The notes under the pieces were generated by a model, which saw only the letters and a list, made by a program, of their open reading frames with translations, was not told the DNA's origin and ran no database searches. A program made the position numbers and the translations under genes. From an uncultured Mycobacterium sp. (GTDB taxonomy: Bacteria; Actinomycetota; Actinomycetes; Mycobacteriales; Mycobacteriaceae), in assembly GCA_900078375.1 (NCBI GenBank), contig FLQS01000009.1, positions 1 to 64,000 of the forward strand: a DNA stretch of 64,000 bases, in the 5' to 3' direction. Shown in pieces: positions 26,101 through 36,077 of the stretch; within the stretch, counting starts at the first letter, position 1, and each line of letters starts with the position of its first letter.

Positions 26101-29100
26101 GATCCGGCCGAACAACGAGGCGTGGATGTTGCGGCCAGCAGCCAGGGCCCTGCCCTGCCACCAGTTGGCCTGGGTGGCAACGACATTGCCAGCACCCTCG
26201 AACCGTGCCCCGAGGTGCAGCCAGTCGGCGTCGATATCGCCTTCATCGGCCAGCCACAGCTTGACCAGGTCCTCGCGCGCACTGGCCCAGCGGTCGTCGA
26301 GCAGCACCGCCTTCTTGGCATCGAACGCCGGCGCCACCAGTCGCGGCCAGTCCGAGCCCAGCTCTGCGGTCACCAGGTCGATGAGTTCGGCGTCAGTAGC
26401 CGACGGTGCGGCCGACACCGGGGTGTCCAGACCCAGCTGCCCCAGCACCATGCGGGCGGCGGAGGCCAGCACGCCGTCACGGCCGGTGACCTGCTCGGCG
26501 AACTCGGTCAGCGCGGCCGAGTCGACCACGCCGCCGGCGGCACCGCCGGCCGAAGGCAGCGACACCGCAATACCCTTGCGGGCGGCCACCGAAGTGACCG
26601 CGGCATCGATGACCCTATCCACGGCTCCGGCGTCGGCGAGCGCACCTTCGTGCAGGCCGCCCAGCGCACCGCCGCGCACGCTGCTGCCCTCACGGGTGCC
26701 CAGCGCCAGTTCTGCGGTGACGTGCTTGACCCAGCCGTCACCGAGTTCCCAGGTCTTCTTGACTCGTTCGGCGATGGCGGCCGGACGCTTGCCGGACGGG
26801 CCGAGCACCGTGCGCAACTGATCGTTGATCGCGTCGGAGAGCACCGGGCCGAAAGGCTTGTAGGTGCGCGCCAGCTTGGAGACCTGACCCTTCAGCGACG
26901 CCAAGTCCGCCTCGGCGGCACCGTCGATGGCGCCAAGGTTCAGCTCCGAACCGAGATCGACCAGCAGCTGGTTGCGCCGCGAGGACGCACCGTCGGTGAT
27001 CGACTCGATCGAATCCAGCAGCTCGATCTGGTCGATACGCATCTTGGCACTCAGTGCGATCAGCGCCAAAGTGGCGTCGCCCGCATCGAATCCGATGTCG
27101 TCGGGGCGGGGAGCGCCCGAAGGTGCGGCGGTCGGCGCCGCCGCCGGCGCGGCCTCGACCGCGGCGGCTTCCGCCGGCGCCTCGGCCTCGGGGGCTTCCT
27201 CGATGTCCGGCTCGGGATCAGTGTCGTTGGCGAACAGCACGGCGGCGTCACGCTCGGAGTTGAGCACTTCCACTGTGCTGTGGGCATATTCGGGCAACTT
27301 CAGAGTGTTGCTGGCCAGGCCCGCCACCGTCGGCGCGGACTTGACGCCGATCTCGACGAAGCGCTCGACACCCAAACCGCCCGCGGCCTCCTCGATGAAC
27401 AGCAGATCCTGCGTCTCGATCCAGCGCACCGGGCTGGCGAACTGCCAGGCCAGCAATTCGATGACGACCTTGCGGCACAGCGCGTGCGGCTTCTCGTTGC
27501 GCCAGGTGTCGTAGTCCGCCAGGATCTCGTCGAGCGGCTCGGCGGGCACCAGATCGCGGATCTCCTGGATGAAGTCGCGGTCCAGGGTGAACGGCCGCGG
27601 CACCAGGTTCGGGATATAGCGCCCGACGATCAGGGCCGGGTCCGCGTCCTCCGGCATGACGCGATGCAGCGCCCGGCGGAAGTCCTCGACGCCGACGCGC
27701 AGTACGTCGGAGTGGAACGGCACGTCGATTCCCGGGACCAGGATGAACGACCGCTTGCCGCCGCTGATCTCGCGACGCCGCTCGACCTCTTCCTCCAGCG
27801 CCTCCAGGCCGCGCACCGTGCCGGCGATCGCATACTGCGAGCCGCGCAGGTTGAAGTTGACGATCTGAAGGAACTCGTTTGTCCGCTCGGCGATTTCGGC
27901 GACGAATTCCGTGACGTCGGCGTCCGGCAGGTCGATCTGCGATGGGCGGATCGCCGCCAGCCGGTAGTTGGACCGGCCCATCTCGTCGCGCGGGACGATG
28001 TCATGCATCTTGCTGCCGCGGTGGAACACCACCTCCAGCAGGGCCTCCAGCTTGTAGACGCCCGAGACGCATGCCAGCGCGGTGTACTCGCCCACCGAGT
28101 GACCGCACGCGATGGCACCCTCGACGAACGCGCCCTGTTCCCGCATCTCGGCAACCTGTGCGGCCGCGACCGTGGCCATGGCGACCTGGGTGAACTGCGT
28201 CAGGTAGAGCACACCCTCGGGATGCTGGTAGTGCACACCGGACGCGATCAGGCTGGTCGGGTTGTCCCGCACCACATGCAGCACCGAGAATCCCAGGGTG
28301 TCGCGGGTGAACTTGTCGGCGGTGTCCCACACCTTGCGAGCAGCCTTGGAGCGCGCGCGCACCTCCATGCCCATGCCCTTGTGCTGAATGCCCTGACCGG
28401 GGAAGGCGTACACCGTCTTCGGTGCCGCCAGCCGGGCGGTGGCGCTCATCACGAGGTCAGTGCCGACCTTGGCGGTGACCTCCAAAACCTCGGCACCCAA
28501 GTCGATTCCGACCCGGTCGACGCGGAAGTCGATCTCATCGCCCGGCTTGACCATACCCAGGAAGCGGGCCGTCCAGCCGATCAGCTTGGCCGGCGGCACC
28601 GGCTTGCCGTCGGTGGCGGTCACCACGTGCTGGGCGGCGGCCGACAGCCACATGCCGTGCACGATGGGCGAATCCAGACCGGCCAGCAGCGCAGCGGCCT
28701 GATCGGTGTGGATCGGGTTGTGGTCACCGGAGACAACGGCGAACGGGCGCATGTCGACCGGGGCGTCGATGACGACGTCGCGGCGACGACGGCGCGGAGT
28801 ATCGGTGGCGTTCAACGACACCGCTCCCCCGGCCCGAACCGGGTCGGTGAGCTCCTCGGCACCGGTGCGGCCACGGATCGCGAAGCGCTCCTCGAGGACC
28901 GCCAGGATCATCCCCTTGGCATCGGTGACGTTCACCGTCACCGGCACGACGCGGCCGACTTCGGTGTCAGCGGCAACCGAAGCCGTTGCGGTGACCGTCA
29001 ATTGGGTCGGCTCCTTGGGCAGCGGCTTGAGCAGCTGGGCCGCATGGTCCAGGTGCACCAGGCTCAGCAGGCCCTCGACCACCGGGAAACCGGAGTCGGT

Positions 29101-32100
29101 GGCCGCGCCGCCGATCGCGGCGAACACGGCCGGCCAGCAGCGACCGACCAGCGCATCGGGAACGATCGTCAGTGTCGGTGCCAGCGGCGTACCGAACGTC
29201 GCCGTCACACCCGTGTGGTCGGCGACCCGCTCGGGATCCCACTCGAAGGTGACTGTGGTGGAGCCGTTGACCACCGGCGGCAGCGCGTCGGGGCCATCGA
29301 CCCCGGCGGCGATCGCGAGCACGGCGCGCATCGCGGAAGCGGCGTCTTCGGTGCGCACCACCGGGGTGCCGCCATCGATCACCGTGGCCGGCAACGTGTA
29401 GGCGATGTCAATCCAGGTGCCCGACAGCGGGACGCTCAGGACGACACGATCAGGGGCCACCACCTCGAGCCGGGCTCCGGTGGAATGGTTTGTCGCGGAA
29501 CGATTGTCGTGCACCAGCCACTCGGCCGGCGCCGCGATGCGGTGCACCGGGTTGGTGGCGGTGCGGCCTGCCCACAGCACGTCGGGTGAATCCAACACGA
29601 TGGCCAGCGGACCCGTCGCGTCGGTGCGGACCCGCAGCCGCGCGGCGGCCGGCTCTGGTGCAGCACCCGAGGCCAGCACCTCGTCGACGGCGGCCTGCTC
29701 GAAGCGGTCGAGCAGCTCGCCCACCGGCTCGTCGACCCGGTCGATGCCGACGACGGCCTGGGTCCCCGGAATGATGCAGACCTGATCGGCGGTGTAGCGG
29801 GCATCGTGGGCCTGCCACAACGAGTCACTGCGCCACCAGCGCCGCACATCCTTGTCGATGACCGGGACGAAGTTGACCGGCTTGCCCAGCGTCTTGCACA
29901 GCTGAACGAAGAAGGGCACGTCGGCCGGATGCAGCAGTACCGACGCGGCATCGGGATAGCGGGACAGCAGGGCCGCCAGGGCCTCGTCCGGATTCTCCAG
30001 CAGCCATTCGCCATCGGCCGAGGACACGTCGAACAACGTCTCGATCGGACCGGTGTCGGAGGCGTTGAGCCGCGCCTCGGCGCGCTGCAGCATCTCGGCG
30101 AAGCGCTCCCGCCAGGTGATGTCGAGCCACGGCGAGTCGGGGGCCTTGGTGTCGGCGGTGGAGTCACCGTCGCCGATGGCGAGCTCGACATAGCGCTGCA
30201 GCCACTGCAGGTAGCTCATCTCGGCGACGTCGCCGAAGTACGGCTTGGCAGTGACCGCCATCGCCGCGATGATCTCCTCACGACGCTCCGCAACCGCGTC
30301 GGCGTCACCGGCGACGTCGTCGAGCAGCCGGCCGCAGCGGGACGCCGCGTTGTCGATTTCGTGGATGTCGGCACCGAGCTGACTGCGTCCGGAAGCCATG
30401 CCGTTCACGGCTTTTCCGGCGCCTACCCAGGTGTCGGTGCCCGCGGTATCGACCAGCAGCTGCTTGACCGCCGGTGAGGTGGTGGCCTCCAGGCAGGCCA
30501 TCGCGGCGGTGCCGACCAGGATGCCGTCGACCGGCATCAGCGGGTAGCCGTACGCCGCCGACCACCGGCCGGACAGGTACTCCGCCGAGCGCTCCGGCGT
30601 GCCGATGCCACCGCCGACGCAGACGGTGATGTTGGCGCGGCCACGCAGTTCTGAATAGGTCGTCAGCAGCAGATCGTCGAGGTCTTCCCAGGAGTGGTGG
30701 CCACCGGCGCGGCCGCCCTCGATGTGGACGATGACCGGCTTGGTGGGCACCTCGGCGGCGATCCGGATTACCGAGCGGATCTGCTCGACGGTGCCCGGCT
30801 TGAACACGATGTGGGCGATGCCGACGGTGTTCAGCTCGTCGATCAGGTCGACGGCCTCTTCCAGATCGGGGATGCCGGCACTGACCACGACGCCGTCGAT
30901 CGGCGCCCCGGACTGGCGCGCCTTCTGCACCAGGCGCTTACCGCCCAGCTGCAACTTCCACAGATAGGGGTCGAGGAACAGCGAGTTGAACTGGATCGTC
31001 CGGCCCGGCTCGAGCAGGGTGGCGAGCTCAGCGATGCGCTTGTCGAAGATCAGCTCGGTGACCTGGCCGCCGCCGGCCAGCTCGGCCCAGTGCCCGGCGT
31101 TGGCCGCCGCGGCGACGATCTTGGCGTCGACGGTCGTCGGCGTCATTCCGGCGAGCAGGATCGGCGAGCGGCCGGTGAGCCGGGTGAACTTCGTCGACAG
31201 CTTCACCGAGCCGTCGGGCAGACGGATCACCGAAGGCGCGTAGCTCGACCACGGCTTGGCCACGTCGGGCACCGCACCGACGGTGAACAGGTTGCGCTGT
31301 CCGCCGCGGGTGGCGGCAGGCACGATGCCGATGCCCAGCCCGCGGATCACCGGCGCGGTGAGCCGGGTCAGGATGTCGCCGGGGCCGAGGTCGAGGATCC
31401 ACCGGGCGCCGGCTTCACTCAGCGCGGTGACCTCTTCGACCCAGTCCACCTGCCCGACCAGGATCGCGTCGGCCAGGCCACGGGCGAGGTCGACGTCAAT
31501 GCCGACTGCGGTGGCCCAGCGGGCGACGATGTCGATGCCGTCGGCCAGGCGCGGCGTGTGGAAGCCCACTTCGACCTGGACCGGATCGAACATCGGCTTG
31601 AACACCGCGCCACCGCGCACCTTGTTTTTCCGGTCGGCCGCTTCGGCCTCGGCGATCTGCTCGCAGTACAGCTCGAATCGGGACAGCTGTTCGGGGGTGC
31701 CGGTGATGACGACCGAGCGCCGGCCGTTGCGGATCGACAGCACCGGAGGAAGCACGGTGCGGACATCCTGAGCAAACTCTTCGAGTAGCTCGAAGATGCG
31801 CTCGGGGTCGGCGTTGGTCACCGAGACCATCGGCGGACGGTCACCGAGGACGGAGATGCCGCGACGCCGGGCCACCAGGGTGCCCGCGGCGCCGATCAGT
31901 TGGGCCAGGGCCAGCAGTTGGACGTCCTTGGCACCGGCGGCACGCAGCGCCTCCACGGCCAGCACGCCCTGGGAGTGCCCTGCCAGCGCCACCGGCGGCG
32001 CGGCGGCCAGATCCAAGCCCTGGCGGCCCAGCGCGCGGATGGCGGCGATCTGGGTCAGCAGGACGCCGGGAACCGACACCGCCGCCGAGGTCAGCTGCTT

Positions 32101-32430
32101 GGCCGAGGGCACGGGTTCGTCGGCGGCCAGCGCGCGCACCCAGCGCAGCGGCTCGAAACCGATCGGACGGACCACTACCAATTCGTTGGCGACGGGCTCG
32201 AGCAGCAGCTCAGCCTCGCCGGCCAGCGTTGCGAGCTCGGATTCGATGCCGGCGGAGGTGACCAGCTCTTCAAGGGTCTCCAGCCAGGCGCTGCCCTGCC
32301 CGCCGAAGGCCACGGCATAGGGCTCGCCGGCATTGAGCCGATCGACTAGAGCGTGCGTACTGGCCTGCTTGGCACTGTCGCGCCGTGATCCGTCACCCGT
32401 GGACAGCCTGTCGTGTTCGTGGATCGTCAC
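23197..32430 (-). CDS. fas: type I fatty acid synthase
   Basis: A single 3077-residue polypeptide makes C16-C26 acyl-CoA for phospholipids and mycolic acids. Domains in order: acetyltransferase (GHSQG near 152), enoyl reductase (GGGIGTPERSAEYLSGRW near 605), dehydratase (HNPIHTDQ near 1238), malonyl/palmitoyl transferase (FPGQG; GHSVGEYTAL near 1443), an Ala/Pro-rich linker, ACP (SIESITDGASSRRNQLLVDL near 1810), ketoreductase (VAVVTGASKGSI near 2128) and ketosynthase with Cys in HPVGACATAAVS near 2727. The start is GTG 32430 after GGGAGA. The Rv2524c homologue has 3069 residues. No frame breaks are seen. Confidence 0.97.
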   Translation of the reverse strand: MTIHEHDRLSTGDGSRRDSAKQASTHALVDRLNAGEPYAVAFGGQGSAWLETLEELVTSAGIESELATLAGEAELLLEPVANELVVVRPIGFEPLRWVRALAADEPVPSAKQLTSAAVSVPGVLLTQIAAIRALGRQGLDLAAAPPVALAGHSQGVLAVEALRAAGAKDVQLLALAQLIGAAGTLVARRRGISVLGDRPPMVSVTNADPERIFELLEEFAQDVRTVLPPVLSIRNGRRSVVITGTPEQLSRFELYCEQIAEAEAADRKNKVRGGAVFKPMFDPVQVEVGFHTPRLADGIDIVARWATAVGIDVDLARGLADAILVGQVDWVEEVTALSEAGARWILDLGPGDILTRLTAPVIRGLGIGIVPAATRGGQRNLFTVGAVPDVAKPWSSYAPSVIRLPDGSVKLSTKFTRLTGRSPILLAGMTPTTVDAKIVAAAANAGHWAELAGGGQVTELIFDKRIAELATLLEPGRTIQFNSLFLDPYLWKLQLGGKRLVQKARQSGAPIDGVVVSAGIPDLEEAVDLIDELNTVGIAHIVFKPGTVEQIRSVIRIAAEVPTKPVIVHIEGGRAGGHHSWEDLDDLLLTTYSELRGRANITVCVGGGIGTPERSAEYLSGRWSAAYGYPLMPVDGILVGTAAMACLEATTSPAVKQLLVDTAGTDTWVGAGKAVNGMASGRSQLGADIHEIDNAASRCGRLLDDVAGDADAVAERREEIIAAMAVTAKPYFGDVAEMSYLQWLQRYVELAIGDGDSTADTKAPDSPWLDITWRERFAEMLQRAEARLNASDTGPIETLFDVSSADGEWLLENPDEALAALLSRYPDAASVLLHPADVPFFVQLCKTLGKPVNFVPVIDKDVRRWWRSDSLWQAHDARYTADQVCIIPGTQAVVGIDRVDEPVGELLDRFEQAAVDEVLASGAAPEPAAARLRVRTDATGPLAIVLDSPDVLWAGRTATNPVHRIAAPAEWLVHDNRSATNHSTGARLEVVAPDRVVLSVPLSGTWIDIAYTLPATVIDGGTPVVRTEDAASAMRAVLAIAAGVDGPDALPPVVNGSTTVTFEWDPERVADHTGVTATFGTPLAPTLTIVPDALVGRCWPAVFAAIGGAATDSGFPVVEGLLSLVHLDHAAQLLKPLPKEPTQLTVTATASVAADTEVGRVVPVTVNVTDAKGMILAVLEERFAIRGRTGAEELTDPVRAGGAVSLNATDTPRRRRRDVVIDAPVDMRPFAVVSGDHNPIHTDQAAALLAGLDSPIVHGMWLSAAAQHVVTATDGKPVPPAKLIGWTARFLGMVKPGDEIDFRVDRVGIDLGAEVLEVTAKVGTDLVMSATARLAAPKTVYAFPGQGIQHKGMGMEVRARSKAARKVWDTADKFTRDTLGFSVLHVVRDNPTSLIASGVHYQHPEGVLYLTQFTQVAMATVAAAQVAEMREQGAFVEGAIACGHSVGEYTALACVSGVYKLEALLEVVFHRGSKMHDIVPRDEMGRSNYRLAAIRPSQIDLPDADVTEFVAEIAERTNEFLQIVNFNLRGSQYAIAGTVRGLEALEEEVERRREISGGKRSFILVPGIDVPFHSDVLRVGVEDFRRALHRVMPEDADPALIVGRYIPNLVPRPFTLDRDFIQEIRDLVPAEPLDEILADYDTWRNEKPHALCRKVVIELLAWQFASPVRWIETQDLLFIEEAAGGLGVERFVEIGVKSAPTVAGLASNTLKLPEYAHSTVEVLNSERDAAVLFANDTDPEPDIEEAPEAEAPAEAAAVEAAPAAAPTAAPSGAPRPDDIGFDAGDATLALIALSAKMRIDQIELLDSIESITDGASSRRNQLLVDLGSELNLGAIDGAAEADLASLKGQVSKLARTYKPFGPVLSDAINDQLRTVLGPSGKRPAAIAERVKKTWELGDGWVKHVTAELALGTREGSSVRGGALGGLHEGALADAGAVDRVIDAAVTSVAARKGIAVSLPSAGGAAGGVVDSAALTEFAEQVTGRDGVLASAARMVLGQLGLDTPVSAAPSATDAELIDLVTAELGSDWPRLVAPAFDAKKAVLLDDRWASAREDLVKLWLADEGDIDADWLHLGARFEGAGNVVATQANWWQGRALAAGRNIHASLFGRIAAGAENPNKGHYSDEVAVVTGASKGSIAASVVAGLLDGGATVVVTTSKLDDDRLAFYKALYRDHARYGASLWVVPANMASYADIDALVSWVGSEQTESLGPQSIHLKDALTPTLLFPFAAPRVAGDLSEAGSRSEMEMKVLLWAVERLVGGLSSIGAERDIASRLHVVLPGSPNRGMFGGDGAYGESKSALDAVVNRWNAETSWAQRVSFAHALIGWTKGTGLMGHNDAIVGAVEEAGVTTYSTEEMAAMLLDLCTVEAKVASAHAALKVDLTGGLGDVQLDMAELAAKAREEMAAEAEESDDEPAAGTIAALPSPPRGYTASTPPAWADIDVDPADLVVIVGGAELGPYGSSRTRFEMEVDNELSAAGVLELAWTTGLIVWEDDPKPGWYDSASGELVDEADLVERYHDAVVERCGIREFVGDGVLDPDHAAPLLVSVFLDKDFKFVVSSEADARAFAEFDPEHTIVRPIPDSSDWEVIRKAGTEIRVPRSTKLSRTVGAQIPTGFDPTVWGISPDMASSIDRVALWNIVATVDAFLSSGFTPTELMRWVHPSLVASTQGTGMGGMTSMETMYHGNLMGTAKPNDILQEVLPNVVAAHVIQSYVGSYGSMIHPVGACATAAVSVEEGMDKIRLGKAELVVTGGFDDMTLEAVIGFGDMAATAETATMRAKGISDSKFSRANDRRRLGFLEAQGGGTILLARGDLALKMGLPVLAVVGYAQSFGDGVHTSIPAPGLGALGAGRGGKDSQLARSLAKLGVGADDIAVISKHDTSTLANDPNETELHERLADSLGRAAGAPLFIVSQKSLTGHAKGGAAVFQMMGLCQILRDGVIPPNRSLDCVDDELAGSGHFVWVRETLRLGDKFPLKAGLVTSLGFGHVSGLVALVHPQAFLASLSEQERADYTKRANDRVLAGQRRLASAIAGGPPMYEKPADRRFDHDAPEKRQEAAMLLDPASRLGEDDTYGR

Positions 32431-32939
32431 CTTATGTGTCTCCCTGTCCTGCTCGTCTTCGCGTCTACGCGCATTCGTTTCGTATGTGTTGGCGTGTCAG
32501 ACCTGCGCTGCCCTGCGGAGGTGTCGGCGATTCCCCGTCGAATCACGGCGTCCGCGCGATCCCCCGGTCTGGGGGCCTGCGAACATTCCGGCTGCACTAA
32601 GAGTGGCATAAGAACCAGCACCATTTTTCGTCCGATATTGGTTACTGGCGAGTTCTACGCACGGGTAACAGGACAACGGGTAACACAGCATCGAACGGGC
32701 ACCCGGACCATCCGGGACAAACGTCCTGCATGTAGGTGGTTACGGTTGAGTAGGCGCAATAGTGCAGATCAAAGCACGATTGTTATCGAATCGTTACTTC
32801 CGCTTCGTTCGTCAGGTGACGCGTGTGACGGCGTCCGGCCAAGCACTTGCTCGGTTTTTCAGTCCACGATTGTTCACCAAAATGGCGTTAAGAAGTTTGC
32901 TGGCAAATCCTTACCGGTGGGTAAGTTTTGCGTTATGGG
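32431..32939 (-). promoter_or_regulatory. fas upstream region with direct repeats
   Basis: These 509 bp upstream of fas hold no credible gene. ACGGGTAACA occurs at 32661-32670 and 32676-32685 (15-bp period), and a GTTAC at 32641-32645 is inverted relative to them. This is a plausible operator; FasR is known to bind upstream of fas in M. tuberculosis, but the link to these repeats is inference. Confidence 0.45.
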
Positions 32940-33662
32940 TCAGTCCCACTGCCCAAATTGGGGCTTCATGATGTTGTTCAGGTCCACCCCGACGCCGGCG
33001 ACCTTGCGCTTGTCGATCTCGACCTGGTGCAGGTGCGCGGCGGGATGCGTATAGCCCTTCGGCGAGCCCCAGTTGTGCTGCCAGAACCAGGATCCGATGC
33101 CGTCCCGCAGTGCCCAGTCGATGACCTTGGAGTTTCCGTACACGCCCACCCGCTGGTGCCCGATCACCGACTCCCAGGCACGCAGGTACGGCGCGACCTG
33201 CGATGTGTACTGATCCAGGCTGGGATCGTCGTCGATCGACACATAGATCGGGGCGGCCACCGGGCCGCCCGCCGCGGTGTGCAGCGCCCAGCCGCGCTTG
33301 GCGTGCATCAGGCCGGCCTGTTGCCCTCCGAGCCAGTCGGCGCTGTCGGCCTTGCCGAACTGGTAGTTGGACACGATTTTCAGCCCGGCCTGATAGAGAT
33401 CGCGGGCCTCGGTCAGCTGAATCGGCTTGCCTAACATCCAATCTCCGCCGGGGCGTCGATCGGAGACGTACCGGATGGCGCCGAGCGCGCCGGAAGCCTT
33501 GAGGTCGCTGGCGCTGATGACGCCGGCGGCGTAGTCCAGTAGCACGCCCAGCGGGGCGGCGTTGGCGGTGGACGGCGCGAGGGCCGACGCCCAAGTCCCC
33601 AGACCCAGCGCGGCCGGGGTTGCAGCGGCCAATTTCAGCACGTCGCGGCGCGACACGGACAC
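32940..33662 (-). CDS. Tat-exported DUF1906 protein (Rv2525c-like)
   Basis: The 240-residue protein has a twin-arginine signal (SRRDVLKLAAATPAALGLG) and a mature DUF1906 domain, a glycoside hydrolase-like TIM barrel: APLGVLLDYAAGVISASDLK, AIRYVSDR, IYVSIDDDPSLDQYTSQV and WFWQHNW. Acidic residues of the Asp-Asp-Asp segment could be catalytic. Length and Tat signal match M. tuberculosis Rv2525c, a cell-envelope protein of unsettled enzymatic activity. It lies upstream of fas in the same orientation. Confidence 0.88.
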   Translation of the reverse strand: MSVSRRDVLKLAAATPAALGLGTWASALAPSTANAAPLGVLLDYAAGVISASDLKASGALGAIRYVSDRRPGGDWMLGKPIQLTEARDLYQAGLKIVSNYQFGKADSADWLGGQQAGLMHAKRGWALHTAAGGPVAAPIYVSIDDDPSLDQYTSQVAPYLRAWESVIGHQRVGVYGNSKVIDWALRDGIGSWFWQHNWGSPKGYTHPAAHLHQVEIDKRKVAGVGVDLNNIMKPQFGQWD

Positions 33663-33834
33663 GCGCCTCAGAATACGACAGCAACCTCACCAATCTCATC
33701 AACGCCACTGGTCACATCTGCATCACCTTTTGGCCATCGACGTCCGATCGCGAATCCGGTGGCGTGAAGCTCCTACGACCGGCGAAGTCCATCATGGGCC
33801 TGCGGTTCGACAACGCAATCCGTAGGATCCACCC

Positions 33835-34866
33835 ATGCCGCCCGGTCCTTCTCGGTCACCACAGATCGAGTTGCGCGGGGTGCGGAAGGTGTTCGGCGAT
33901 GTGACCGCCGTCGAGAGCGCGGACCTGACCGTCACCGACGGAGAACTGTTCGCGATCCTCGGCCCGTCGGGGTCGGGCAAGACCACGGTGCTGCGGATGA
34001 TCGCCGGCTTCGAGCAACCGACCGCAGGCACCATTCACCTCGGCGCCGCGGACGTCACGGCGCTGGCGCCGGCTAAACGCGACACCAACACCGTCTTCCA
34101 GGACTACGCGCTGTTCCCCCACATGACGGTGGCTCAGAACGTCGAATACGGGCTCAAGGTCAAAGGGGTTGCCAAACCCGAGCGCCGGGAACGCACTGCG
34201 GCCGCCCTGGACATGGTCCGGCTGTCCGGGCATGCCGCCCGCAAGCCCACGCAGTTGTCGGGTGGTCAGCAGCAGCGCGTCGCCCTGGCCCGCGCACTGG
34301 TCGGCCGGCCCAAGGTGCTGCTGCTCGACGAGCCGCTTGGCGCACTGGATCTCAAGCTGCGCGAGCAGATGCAGGTGGAGCTCAAGGCAATTCAGCGCGA
34401 AGTCGGCATCACATTCGTGATCGTGACGCACGACCAGGACGAGGCGCTCACCCTGTGCGACCGGCTCGCGGTGTTCAACAACGGGCGCATCGAACAAATC
34501 GGCGCCGCCCGTGAGGTCTACGAAAACCCCGCCAACCGGTTCGTCGCGGATTTCGTCGGCACCTCCAACGTGGTCGACGGCGCAACGGCCGAAGCACTCG
34601 TCGGTCAGGCCGGCACCTTCGCGATCCGGCCCGAGCGGATCCTGCTGCTGGCGCCTGATGCACCCGTGCCGACCGGAATGCGCAGTGTCACAGCCGAAGT
34701 CGCCGAAGTGGTGTACGCGGGTCCGATCACCCGGGTCGCGGCCGACGCATCCGGGGTTCGGTTGACCGCGACGCTGCTGTCGGCCGAGGCATCCACCGAC
34801 ATCGCCCACGGCGCAACCGTCGTACTGGCGTGGCCATCCGCTGCCGTTCGATCCCTGTCCGAATAA
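33835..34866 (+). CDS. potA: ABC transporter ATP-binding protein, polyamine type
   Basis: The motor ATPase of a PotABCD-like importer. In 343 residues: Walker A GPSGSGKTT (43-51), Q-loop FQDYALFPHM, signature LSGGQQQRVALARAL (141-155), Walker B LLLDEP (162-167), switch His in VTHDQDEALTLCDR, then a C-terminal TOBE domain (NRFVADFVGTSNVV). It is the first gene of a four-gene operon with binding protein and two permeases. Related systems carry iron, so polyamine is the likely rather than proven substrate. Confidence 0.88.
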   Translation: MPPGPSRSPQIELRGVRKVFGDVTAVESADLTVTDGELFAILGPSGSGKTTVLRMIAGFEQPTAGTIHLGAADVTALAPAKRDTNTVFQDYALFPHMTVAQNVEYGLKVKGVAKPERRERTAAALDMVRLSGHAARKPTQLSGGQQQRVALARALVGRPKVLLLDEPLGALDLKLREQMQVELKAIQREVGITFVIVTHDQDEALTLCDRLAVFNNGRIEQIGAAREVYENPANRFVADFVGTSNVVDGATAEALVGQAGTFAIRPERILLLAPDAPVPTGMRSVTAEVAEVVYAGPITRVAADASGVRLTATLLSAEASTDIAHGATVVLAWPSAAVRSLSE

Positions 34867-34883
34867 CGAAGAAGGAGCTCGCC

Positions 34884-36077
34884 ATGAGAACCACCACCCG
34901 TCGCCTCGGCGTTGCGCTGGTCGCGTGCGCCGCACTGGTTGCCGCCTGTTCGAGTTCCGACACCTCCGGAGGCGGAAGTTCCACGGCGCCACCGAAAATG
35001 GAGCCACTCTCGGCACTCGGCAAGGGTGAGGGCTCGCTCAACCTGATCGCCTGGGCTGGTTACGCCGAGGACGGCTCCAACGACCCGAAGGTGGATTGGG
35101 TGCATCCGTTCGAGCAGAAGACCGGCTGCAAGGTGAACGTCAAGATCGGCAACACCTCCGACGAGATGGTGCAGCTGATGCGAACCGGCCAGTACGACGG
35201 CGTCTCGGCCTCCGGCGACGCCACGTTGCGGCTCATCTACGCCGGCGACGTCGCACCGGTCAACACCAAATTGGTGCCCAACTACGACACCATCTCAGCG
35301 TTCCTCAAGGACAAGCCGTGGAACTCGGTGAACGGGCAGATGTACGGCATCCCGCACGGCTGGGGCGCCAACCTGCTGATGTACAACACCGACGTCGTCA
35401 AGGGCGCCCCCGACAGCTGGGGTGCGGTGTTCCCGGGGGCTCCGGAGTACAAGGGCAAAGTCACCGCGTACGACTCCCCCATCTACATCGCCGACGCCGC
35501 GCTGTACCTGTCGAAGACGAAACCTGAACTGGGAATCAAGAATCCGTATTCGCTGACCGAGGATCAGCTGGGCGCCGCGGTCGATCTGCTCAAGGCCCAG
35601 CACGGCAATATCGGCGAGTACTGGTCGGATTACACCAAGGCGGTCCAGGCCTTCGAGTCCGGCACCTCGGTGATCGGCACCACCTGGCAGGTGATCGCCA
35701 ACATGTTGACGAGCGACGCCAAGGTCAAGATCGCTACCGTGTTGCCCAAGGAGGGGTCGACCGGATGGTCGGATACCTGGATGGTGTCGTCGAAGGCCAA
35801 GAACCCGAACTGCATGTACCAGTGGATGGACTGGATCACCTCACCGGAGATCAACGCACAAGTCGCCGAGTACTTCGGCGAGGCGCCGGCGCAGACCAAG
35901 GCCTGCGACTTCACCAGCGACAAGACGTTCTGCGAGACCTATCACGCCACCGACTCCGCCTACGCGGAGAAGATCAGCTACTGGACGACGCCGCAGAAGC
36001 AGTGCGTGGACGGCAGCGGTAACAACTGCACGGCCTACAGCGAGTGGGTCGACAAATGGCAGCAGATCAAGGGCTGA
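34884..36077 (+). CDS. potD: extracellular solute-binding lipoprotein, PotD type
   Basis: This captures the substrate for the ABC importer outside the membrane. The 397-residue precursor has a lipoprotein signal (RRLGVALVACAALVAAC, lipidated Cys in LVAAC) and a periplasmic-binding fold with LNLIAWAGYAEDG, GCKVNVKIGNTSDEMVQLMR, GQYDGVSASGDATLRLI and WMDWITSPEINAQVAEYFGE, typical of the spermidine/putrescine family. ATG 34884 has AAGGAG at ideal spacing, 17 bp after potA. Confidence 0.88.
   Translation: MRTTTRRLGVALVACAALVAACSSSDTSGGGSSTAPPKMEPLSALGKGEGSLNLIAWAGYAEDGSNDPKVDWVHPFEQKTGCKVNVKIGNTSDEMVQLMRTGQYDGVSASGDATLRLIYAGDVAPVNTKLVPNYDTISAFLKDKPWNSVNGQMYGIPHGWGANLLMYNTDVVKGAPDSWGAVFPGAPEYKGKVTAYDSPIYIADAALYLSKTKPELGIKNPYSLTEDQLGAAVDLLKAQHGNIGEYWSDYTKAVQAFESGTSVIGTTWQVIANMLTSDAKVKIATVLPKEGSTGWSDTWMVSSKAKNPNCMYQWMDWITSPEINAQVAEYFGEAPAQTKACDFTSDKTFCETYHATDSAYAEKISYWTTPQKQCVDGSGNNCTAYSEWVDKWQQIKG

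Noticed and set aside
25786..29589. 1267-codon open frame on the plus strand
   Set aside because: It lies entirely antisense to fas, whose domains are continuous and conserved. Long antisense frames arise from GC-rich codon bias. The translation is rich in Arg/His/Gly and matches no family.
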